In this document: piece after piece, positions 55,074 to 64,000 of the stretch | Position numbering within the stretch: position 1 is the stretch's first letter | Layout: every line of letters begins with the position of its first letter | Assembly: GCA_015852425.1 (NCBI GenBank) | Contig: JAAAIG010000060.1 | Coordinates: forward strand, 1 to 64,000 | Source: Gryganskiella cystojenkinii | Taxonomy: Eukaryota > Mortierellomycota > Mortierellomycetes > Mortierellales > Mortierellaceae | Length of the DNA: 64,000 bases | Direction of reading: 5' to 3' | The notes under the pieces: generated by a model | Database searches by the model: none | Told to the model about the DNA's origin: nothing | What the model saw: the letters and a program-made list of their open reading frames with translations, nothing else | Made by a program: the position numbers and the translations under genes

Positions 55074-58000
55074 ATGCCCCCGAAAAGAAAGTCCTCTTCA
55101 TTGAATGAGCCGAGCACAGGCAACACCAGTACCACTTCTAGTAGTACTGCGACTGCCGGTACTAGCAATGCTTCCTCCTCCTCTGCTTCCACTCCCGCCT
55201 CTTCACAACCGTCAACCTCCATGCGAAAGACCTTGCGGCGACCCAATTCCGCAAGGTTTACCGCGCGAGACTCGGATTTGACTGCAAACGCCACCAATTC
55301 GTCGTTTTCTTTGACCATGTCAACAAACCAATCAGACTCAACCATGGACACACAAACACAGTCGAATGCACTCACGGCAAAGACAACAATACGCTCTCTA
55401 AAGAGACCTTCCGATAGTAATACTCCTTCGATCAAGCAAAAACAAAAGAAAACTGTGCAAGAGGAACCTGACGAGGAGTTTATCATTCACGACGAGGTCT
55501 TTGAGGAAGTGAGCACCCCGGTCCTACATGTCGACGAGACCAAAGAAGACAAGCCCAAAGAGAACGAGGATGATGATGAAGTCGACGATGAAGACTGGGA
55601 GGAGGTTGCTGTCCCTGGTAAGGATCCAGGTATCTATGTTCCAACAACCTTTTATTAACGCTGTGCATAGCATGGTTTGTTCAAGAAATTTTACTTCATG
55701 AACTAACATGCGATTCATAATAGCCGCACCACAAGAGCAAGATCAGGAAAGTTATACGAATTTTGAAGAAGGAGACGAGGAAGAAATTTCGGGACCTTGG
55801 CAATACAACGCTGTCGAGATTGTCTTTGACAGGCCGATGCCAGAGCTTAAAAAGTAGGTTTTTTTTTGTGTTTTCTCGCGGTTCTGAACAAAGAGTCTCC
55901 TACCGAGCATTCGACGAGTGTTCACAAGGACTAACCTGCAACTTTTTATCAATGCAGGACGCCAAATCGAGGTATCACTAAAGAGGACAGGATCATTCGC
56001 GTCTTGATCCATCAGACGCACCTTCTCTGTCTCATTGCCAACGGTCTTTGTCGAAACAGTTGGATCAGTCATCCAAATCTCGCCTCGGTCGCTCTCTCGC
56101 TCGTTCCCAGTCATATCGCGGAACCTTTACAAACATTGCAACGAGATCCAACACGGGAGGTGAACGCTCTTCAGGTCTTGGCACGATGGTGGATGGATTC
56201 GTTTGTCGTAACTGGACCGGCGATCCAGTTGCAGGAGTATGTTGACATTGAAGCTGTTGGTGTCGAGGTAACCAAGAGATTGCAGCTGCGGACCAATTGT
56301 TTTTTAAAGTCTTGTTTTTGCCATCGCTCACCAATCAACAAAATTTCGGTTTCTTTCTACCGTTGTTTCTCTTTTCGAGTAGAATGTGATGCCTGAAAGC
56401 AATGGGGAATGTTTGAAGAAGCGGAAAAACTTGCAGCGGCGACTCTTGAACAGGAGTGGATCGAGCGACGTATGTGCTCAGTTATTCACAGCGATCTGTA
56501 GATCCCTCGGACTTAAATCAAGGCTGATCGAGTCCCTCCAGGCCTGTCCCTTCAAGGTGACCCTTCCTAAAGACGAATCTGCTGTGCAAGTCGAGAACGA
56601 GGCGGGAACGAGTGCTAGTGCTGTCAAAAAGGGGAAAAGGAAAAAGAAAGAAGTGGTGGAGCTGGATGAGAGTGATACTACCCGTGGATCGCGTGTCGTG
56701 ATTCCAACGCCTCACAGGACAGGAAAAACCCCCATCAAGCTTCCACCTAGCCATAAGCAAGCTGGTATGCGATATTATTGGCTTTAGCTTTGAAAGCTTT
56801 TTGATTTTTGAAAGGATAACTGACCTGTTTCTTTTTTGACTCGATAGATCCTCCCGTATTCTGGACAGAAGTGTATTCAACCCTTAGCAAAAAATGGATC
56901 ACCATTGATCCGGTCCGAGGATTTGTGAATAGTCCGCTTAAGATGCACCCTCCGACCTCGTGCAATAATAACAACCTGGCTTATGTTGTTGCTTATGATC
57001 AAGGTCAGTGGTTGCAGAGTACCTTCTTGTTTATCGACTACATTGGGTTTCGCTGCAGAGTCTAATCAAAAGAAAACTTTCTTAGAGGGATACATGACGG
57101 ATGTCACCAGGCGATATACGAGTCAGTGGGGAAGCGCCACCAAAAAGTTGAGAGTTCAACCGTCTGGCCAAGAGCGTTTCGATTGGTGGGCGCAAACACT
57201 TCGGGGGCTCGCAAATCCGAATCCGACCAGAGAAGAGGACATAGAGGAAGCAGAACTTTTGCAGGCTGAGATCTCTGAAAGGATGCCCACCAAGCTCGGC
57301 GACTTTAACAACCACCCTCTGTAAGTACAATCAAACAAAAAAAAATAACTCTTGGTACAAGAAGGCTGGATGTTTAATCATTGCTCTTTATTTGCACCCC
57401 TGATAGATATGCATTAGAGAGGCATCTTAAGAAATTTGAAGTTTTGCACCCAAGGATGTCAGTTTTGGGTCATATCCGAGGCGAGGCGATCTATCCTCGA
57501 AGCTGTGTCAAGCAAGTCCGATCTAAGGAGAACTGGCTCAAATGGGCTCGACAATTGAAGAGTGATGACCTCATCCCAGTCAAGTGGGTCAAATCCCGTC
57601 CCGCAACCATCTATCAAATGCGACTTCAACAACAGGCTACCTTGTCTGGATCTCGATCAGGGGCAGGAAAAGGATCGAGTCAGAGCCTCGACAACGACGA
57701 GGACATGCAGGACAATCAAAGTGAAGCAGGTTCTGAGGACGGAAGCAGCGGTGGTGCAGATCATATTCCTTTGTTCGGTGAGTGGCAAACAGAGGCCTAC
57801 CAACCACCTTGGGTTGTCGATGGAAAAGTCCCTAGGAATCAGTTTGGTCGGCAGGATGTGTTTACACCAGCCATGGTGCCTATTGGTGGCAGACATCTTA
57901 AAGGTGAGCGATCTGGCATCTCGTCCTATTTGTTGATATTGATACTCGCTATTCGTCTTGGACTTATTTTCACTTCCACGCACTCGAAATAGGTCGAAAC

Positions 58001-58553
58001 ATTGCCCGCATTGCTCGACAACTCGGAGTCGACTATGTCGAGGCTGTGGTATGTAACAGATGAACGTTCATGACTGTGAATCGGCAAATTTCAAGGTAAA
58101 AAAACGTTTACTAATTACTATATTCTCCTCTTATCGTGTCAGACTGGCTTCGACTTTCAGTCTCGTAGATCCGTGCCTGTAATACAGGGTATCATTGTCC
58201 CAACAGAGTGTGCGGAACTGGTCATGGATGCCTACCATGAGGTTTCTCATCACGCGGACCAAGAGGCCAACAAGAAGAAGAAGACCGAGATTTTGAAACG
58301 GTGGCGTAAACTGATCAAGGGAGCCATGGTACGAGCCAGACTGATGGAAGAGTATGGAGATGGAGTGGAAGAGGACGATAAGGACAGTTGGGTGCCTGAA
58401 GATAATGATGAGGATGATGATGACATGGGAAAGGTTGACAAGAGCCCACATGATAAAGGCAACGACCCTGGAATTGGGGGTGCAGACAAAGCAGCACAAG
58501 AGCCAGGACAGGAGGGTGAGGTGGACTCTGGTGGAGGATTCATAGTAGACTGA
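55074..58553 (+). CDS. RAD4: DNA damage recognition protein RAD4/XPC
   Basis: Binds helix-distorting lesions and starts global-genome nucleotide excision repair. Nine exons (55074-55617, 55724-55853, 55958-56267, 56383-56764, 56848-57003, 57086-57320, 57407-57903, 57993-58048, 58143-58553) join in phase to 906 residues. The N-terminal 180 residues are Ser/Thr-rich and then acidic. The transglutaminase-like part holds IRVLIHQTHLLCLIANGLCR, SSDVCAQLFTAICRSLGL, and PPVFWTEVYSTLSKKWITID. The three beta-hairpin domains follow: HPLYALERHLKKFEVLHP with IYPRSCVKQVRSKENWLK, then PLFGEWQTEAYQPPWVVDG and VFTPAMVPIGG, then QGIIVPTECAELVMDAYHE. The acidic tail is low complexity. All Rad4 landmarks are present and in order. 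Confidence 0.95.
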
Positions 58554-58707
58554 TCTGGACAAGAGACATACACACAATTCAGGTAAATAAATTACCTTCT
58601 GGCAATATCCATGTTTCAGTTATTTATTTCCAATGAGAGCAAGATAAGAGATGATACACGGAAAACACAAAAGTAAGACTATGCTCGTTTCAGAGGGTCG
58701 TAAAGAT

Positions 58708-61700
58708 TCAGAGGGTCGTAAAGACGGGTCGACGCTCATCCAGCATTTGGACAATCTTCAGCAGAATATCGCCAAATTTCGGGCACTTGTCTCGATACGA
58801 CCACAACACGGATGTACTGCTACTGTTGTTGCTTTCGCTGTTCGCGCGACTGATCGTGGCTGCGGCATTCATCTGGGGATTCGATTGCGATCCCCTGCTA
58901 CTGTCCTTGAACTGATCCGGATGGACGGTTTCGATAATATAGCTGAGATAACAGGGAATTAAAGTATCGTGTTGATAAGCCCAGGTCATTAGCTCGTGCA
59001 CCGCGGACCCGGTATCCAATCGAGATATCAGGACCAGACGAGCCAATCTTGTCAACCCGACGAGTTGAAATCGGACCGCGGTATCGTACAACTCTGTCCA
59101 AGAAAAGTCGAATGGACTGGTCGTCTCAACGGCGGCAGCGGATCCAGGTGCAGGTGTCGGCACCGGTGCGGGAGTGGCTACAGCACTGGACGGTGCCACT
59201 GTCGTCGATGTTGGTTCTGCAGCCGGTGCAGCGGAGGTGGAGGCACCAGTGGTTTCAACCGCTCTCGGCTGGGCAGTAGGAGTACCTGTGGACGTTGTTG
59301 AAGGGATGACAACCGACTGGAAACAGGAAGCAGCCGTCGTGGGGATATGACCCATGTACATGAAGTGCAAAATGGCACGGAACACATTAGGACTCGTTCC
59401 CTCGACCTGGAGACTGATCCTTGGTCGATTTAAAGCTGGCGGTGGCGGTGGAGACTGCAGTGGCGGAGGCAACGGTGCGGACGCGGACGATGTTGAGCCT
59501 TGATTGGCATCTGATTCCTGTTGCTGTTGCTGTTGTTGCTGCAACTGAGAAGCGAGCTGACTGCTCATGTTCAGAGGCTGAGCAAATCCATCCTCATCGA
59601 CATCACCGACGCCAGTTAAGGTGCTCGAGAAACTACTGAGTCCCACACGGCTGGACCCTTGGCGACGCAACCGAAACGGACTCTGACGATCGCCTCCGTT
59701 TCCTTGCTCCTCCGACAGTTTTCGAAAATACCCATAGTTCTCGAGGACTACACTGTGGACATAAAACTGTTCTCTTGAGGGCGACAGTGTGACGACCACG
59801 TCCTTGGAGAACGTATCGTTGTAGAGTTCCTTGAGGTTTCGACGACAAAAGGCTGAGTTCTGTTGACGGGTCAAAGGTAAAGGTTCATCGGGACGAAGTC
59901 TTCGATCGAGTCGGTCACAGGGGTAACTCGAGAGCGAGACCGTGAACCCATAACTGGCATCGTTGTAGTTGATTGCAACCGGGTCCAAATGAACTATGAG
60001 ATAAGATTCAACCGAGTAATGAATTCTATGATTAGCTAGCCATTCCCTCCCTAATAAATCAACCAAGCTCAGATAAAACACTTACTAATGATTCCTCCCT
60101 TGTTCAAAAGCCTTTTGCCACAAATCCGTCTCGTCAACTCAACCTGTCGACTTTGGTACCCAATCACCTGAAGGGACTGCAACTTACAGACCAAGGCACG
60201 ATGTTCCATCTGTTTAGGGCTGCCACAAAACTGAATCCTGATCCAGCAGCGGATTCTCTCCTGCTGGACAGTCTCGACAAAGACACAGTGCCAGGAAGGG
60301 TTGACGTGCAAAACCGTCGTACTTGGCTCGCCCTCTGCAGACCGGGTCGTTTTGGGGAGATCTATGTTCAGGGTCACCTCGAGTGGATCCGGTTCCTCCA
60401 TAACCACATCATCGTTTTGACCAAGAACATTATTATAGCCGTGATCTACGTCGACTTGGTGTTCTTGGGGATAGACCACAGAGACGGGAGCCTGTCCCGG
60501 TAGAGTATATTCGCCCATATTTCTTGTTGTGTCCTGATGACCCTGCTGTGTTTGATGTAGTTGTTGTTGGTATCGATCTAGACCCGGATGAGAAAACGAT
60601 AATGAAGGTCGAGGTCCCAAAATCGACCCAGCTCCGTCAACACCGTCACCCTGGAATATCCCGGATCCCTGACGATCGTAACTGTGATCTTCCTGCCCAG
60701 TGAACGATCTTGCCGGATAGGCACCAGAGTCGAATTGCGGAAGAAGTTCTTCTCGAGGACTTGGCGACGGAGACGACGATCCATCCGGAAGTCTTTGCGA
60801 TCGAGACTGAAGTCGGTCGCGCGGGTACGGCTCAACTCGACCTCTTGTCGTTGAAGCCAAATGTGAGGATCCCGCTGCTACCGCTGCTGCTGTGGATCCA
60901 GAATATGACATTCGAGGTGTTTGAAAGGGCGATCGTCGCGCTTGACCTAGAGTTGAGGGTATGCTTGGACCACGCAGGGCTGCTACGGGTTGCGTCGCTG
61001 TTGTTGGTGTCGGCGACTGACCTGAGGGGCCTTGATGAGAGACACGAGGGGTAGTGGAGGAAGGGCCTGGTATGTGTGGAGGTGGAGGCCGTGCTCGTAT
61101 AAAGGCGGACGATGCTTGTTCTCCTGGGAGGGCCTCGACTTGACCGCGATTGGTGTGATGAAAGATTACGGGGCTCGTGCCAAGTACGGGTCCTCCGTAT
61201 GACGGTCTTGGATTTGTCTCGTATGGATGGTAATGCCCCGGTGCTGAGGTATTTGGAGTCTGATGGTAATGATGATGCAGAAGAGGGTATGATTGTGTCG
61301 TAGACACCTGCTGGTTTACAGGTCTCAGCTGTTGATGGTGCTGATGGTGCGAAGGTTGAGGGTGACTGTGACTGTGAGGGAGAAAGTGTGTTGCTGTTGT
61401 TGTTGTTGCGATGTTGACTTGTTGACGTCTAAAGTGTTCTTCAGATATTGGCTGTGGTTGTTGTCGCTGCCCGGGCGGGTTCTGGTATTGCTGTTCTTGA
61501 GAAGAAGTCGACAAGGAAAGTCCTGGTAACTGGGAACCAAACTGGGATGATGACGATGTTGATGACAAGTGAGCATGTGGTATTGGAGGAGTATGTCCTG
61601 AAGGAGGATGAGGAGGGTAAGCATATTGAGCTGGATGGGCGTGGGTTGGTTGGTGAGAATGCTGTTGATGCTGATGTTGCTGTTGCTGTTGATTCTGTTG

Positions 61701-61790
61701 CGTTTGTTGTTGTTGTCGTCGTTGCTGCTGCTGCTGCTCTTGTTGATGATGCCCTTGCCAGGAGAGAGAGGGTCCGCGAGATGGGTCCAT
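58708..61790 (-). CDS. MATH/TRAF-like plus BTB/POZ protein with Gln/Pro-rich N-terminus
   Basis: Two exons, 61790-60086 and 59993-58708, join in phase (A|TT) to 996 residues. The first 440 residues are low complexity: Gln/His runs near the start, then Pro/Ser-rich. A beta-rich MATH-like part follows, spanning the intron (VTLNIDLPKTTR, SWHCVFVETVQQERIRCWI, YGFTVSLSSYPCDRLDR). The BTB part has KDVVVTLSPSREQFYVHSVV and later NVFRAILHFMYMGHIPTTA and ELYDTAVRFQLVGLTRLAR, interrupted by Gln/Ser and Ala/Pro/Thr-rich insertions. MATH-BTB proteins usually bring substrates to Cul3 ubiquitin ligases. The split BTB with about 100-residue insertions and the very long N-terminus are unusual. The MATH call is weaker than the BTB call. 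Confidence 0.75.
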
Positions 61791-62083
61791 GATGAGGATG
61801 ATGGCTGGGGCTAAGGCAAGCAATGAAAAATGTGAGTACAAAAGGAGACGAGGTGGACAAGAGTGTGAGAGGGGTTTCTATCATCTTTCGGGGTCCCGTG
61901 CCCCATGTTGTCTCATGAAGGAAGATGGAAATGAGCAAAGTAGGTTATTGGGTGAGCGGGTGAGTGATGGAACTGTGCTGTGTTCGTCTGATCCACTGAT
62001 GATGAACTGATCCGAGTCTCCGAAAAGAAGCAAATCTATTGTGTCGAATTTGCTGCTTTATTGCGACCAGACAGGCAGATCTT

Positions 62084-63909
62084 CTATGGGAAGTGAAGAT
62101 GAAAGACTTTGACTGTTTGCACAGTCTCCTCGTCGAAAAAGAACAGATGGTCCAGTGTATCCAAGGGAACTTCGTCAATCTCCACTCCTATACACTCTTT
62201 CCCTATGTTGTCAACAAAAGAAGCAAGTAGTAATTAATATACATAAACTCTGAAAATGATTTTTTTTTTGCTTATACTTTTCAAAAAGTCTTACGGATAT
62301 GAGCGAAAAAGTCGATGAACGTTTGCGGGTTCCGGATTGCCGACGACATGTACGCGGTGACGCCCCTAGTCAGAATCGCCTTGAGGATCGATACCAAAGG
62401 GACAATGTTCGTAGGATCATAAGTCTAAGGGCAAATAAAAAACTCAGAGAGTCATTTGTTAGAAGCAATTGATAGGAGTTTGACCGATTCTCGACCCCAA
62501 TTAGCACTCTTCTTATATTTACCAGGTCGGATAAAATCAAGACCTCGGCCTCCAAGGCCGCAATCTGCTCGTCTGTAAAGCTCTCCCAATCCAACATGCT
62601 AGTTGACACTGGGCATGGCAGTTCATCTATACAGGAAAGCAAAGGATGTCTGAATAAGAAGCAGCGTTCTCAAACTACCAAGCAATACGATAAAGGTCGG
62701 CCTATGTTTGCGTACTGTAACCGATATTCTCCTGAGCCATCCTCAACACATCTGTGTTTCCATCCGTGAGAGCAACCCTCTTGGCACCGAGCAAGGCACA
62801 GGTGAGTCCCAAGAAGCCTACGCCACATCCAATGTCGACCACGTTCTTGTTGGCAACTTGGTCTAGAAATTGTCAGGGAGTATTAGAATTTACCGTTAGA
62901 CGTCGTCATAAAGTGCTCATTATTTCTCCAAAGAGAGCCATTATGTCTTACCGGGATGAGCGATCAGGTACTCCGCAAGCCAAAAGCTAAAGGGATAGAA
63001 ACAGATAAACGGGTTATGTTTGGTCCTAAAGTGGATACAGGAAGTCTTTGGCTTTGTTCTTACCTTGCTTCCCTGATAAATACATGCCACAATAACACGG
63101 TGAAGAGTAGTTAGTTTTGACCAGTTTTCGATCCACCCCAAAAAAANNNNNNNNNNTTTTTTTAAAAAAAAAAAAAAAGGTTCGATAAAGACGCCTCTGT
63201 ACCATGTCCGGAGTCCCGTTGTCCCTGATGAAATGGTGGTTTGTTCTTCCATGACTGTGACAACCTTGTTGCACTCTCGATCAAGACTGTAGGTCTTGAA
63301 GCAAGGCTTCAACGGTGGTCCACCGTCTTCTGGTCTAGGAGCATGTTTAAAAAAAAGACGTAAGTTTCGGGACTTTGCTCACGACACATTCTAAAGCTCA
63401 TGTCCTGCAGAGTCTATACCTCTTTGGTACCGACATCATCAATTCTGTGAACAACTCCATGAGGTCGTCCGAGATATCATAAAGACCCTCGTCCTCAATC
63501 ATGGAGATAACCTTCCGTAAGAACGCGTGCTGGTATATAGGCGATGGTGGATGCTTCATTACAACAGGATCGTAAAAGATCTATAAGGTTTTATTCAAGA
63601 AAGGGGGGGTGGATCAGTTGCATGTCCCTTTCGGAAGGGGTTCTCTCCGAGTAAAACTGTCTTTAAATGATAGCCAACGAGTTGAAATGCAAAGCACATA
63701 ATCTCTACCTGGTCCAACATAGCTTGCTGAATTTCTGGCATGGTTACTGTCTCGGACGCCTTTCCTTCTTGAACAGGTACCTGCCCTGAAGTAGTACCAA
63801 GAGGAAGAGTCCATTCGAATTGTCGAAGTTGTCGCATTTGCAGGACCTGTCGTTTGACATGGAGGACGAGCTGTTGCTCGTTTTCATTTAATGAGGGTTG
63901 TGGGTTCAT
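62084..63909 (-). CDS. EFM3: eEF2 lysine methyltransferase (FAM86/EEF2KMT, yeast Efm3 type)
   Basis: S-adenosylmethionine-dependent enzyme that methylates a lysine of elongation factor 2. Nine exons (63909-63709, 63580-63420, 63334-63203, 63072-63064, 62986-62952, 62862-62716, 62626-62523, 62424-62295, 62202-62084) join in phase to 345 residues. The N-terminal FAM86 part is clear: LVLHVKRQVLQMRQLRQFEW and MKHPPSPIYQHAFLRKVI. The catalytic part has TTGLRTWEASFWLAEYL, motif I VVDIGCGVGFLGLTCALLGA, SMLDWESF and SSAIRNPQTFIDFF. The fourth exon is only 9 nt (Trp-Glu-Ala-Ser); without it WEAS is lost and the frame no longer matches the family. The 10-N gap lies in intron 3. The reading frame is open upstream to the window end, but the family N-terminus fits the ATG at 63909. 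Confidence 0.92.
63147..63156. other. Assembly gap (10 N)
   Basis: Ten Ns between an A-run and a T-run/A-run, inside intron 3 of the eEF2 methyltransferase gene, 75 bp from the 9-nt microexon. True length unknown; coding sequence is not affected. Confidence 0.95.
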
Positions 63910-64000
63910 TGTGTGATTAGAACTGGTCGCAAGGTCACTGTCGATGGCAGCTTTGTTGAGATAGAGTTCCTTGAGTGGTAATGATCCTGAATGCCGCGTT

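Noticed and set aside
1..64000. CRISPR arrays, prokaryotic operons, rRNA genes, complete transposons
   Set aside because: None seen; the sequence is intron-bearing fungal nuclear DNA with only simple repeats.

Overview
The window is eukaryotic nuclear DNA from a filamentous fungus, most likely an early-diverging fungus of the Mortierella group. The evidence is dense genes with many short GT-AG introns (mostly about 70-140 nt), pyrimidine-rich leaders, Gln/His-rich regulatory proteins, and a membrane fatty-acid desaturase at 7.9-9.4 kb that resembles the Mortierella alpina omega-3 enzyme as I remember it. Splice models were assembled by eye from family similarity and reading-phase agreement. 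No database search was run. Two 10-N assembly gaps are present (31564-31573 and 63147-63156).

Layout, 0-10 kb: an unidentified spliced gene leaving the left edge; a cytosolic tyrosyl-tRNA synthetase with a C-terminal EMAPII domain; an RNase P/MRP subunit of the POP3/RPP38 type; cyclophilin H; a possible XRCC4-superfamily (PAXX-like) end-joining factor; the desaturase. 10-24 kb: plasma-membrane H+-ATPase with a 5'UTR intron, Mediator MED8, cytidine deaminase, a dysferlin-domain peroxin, exosome subunit CSL4 and ESCRT-III VPS2/CHMP2. 24-36 kb: two tandem omega-like glutathione transferases, a spliced gene for a small 10-cysteine secreted peptide, an AFI1-type DENN protein, the GID4 substrate receptor and a CipC-like small protein.

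36-64 kb: a secreted serine carboxypeptidase, an HMG-box regulator, a 4.5-kb gene-poor stretch, a P-type IID-like cation ATPase directly behind an unidentified four-exon gene, an F-box/LRR-like protein, RAD4/XPC, a MATH-BTB-like protein with a long Gln/Pro-rich N-terminus, and an eEF2 lysine methyltransferase containing a 9-nt microexon.

There is no operon-like logic. Most genes are housekeeping and sit head-to-head or tail-to-tail with short spacers (42 bp between the cyclophilin H and PAXX-like stops). The least explained items are the 10-cysteine secreted peptide, the PAXX-like protein, the junction around 51.1-51.25 kb where three reading frames overlap, and the candidate exons near 45.5-46.2 kb.
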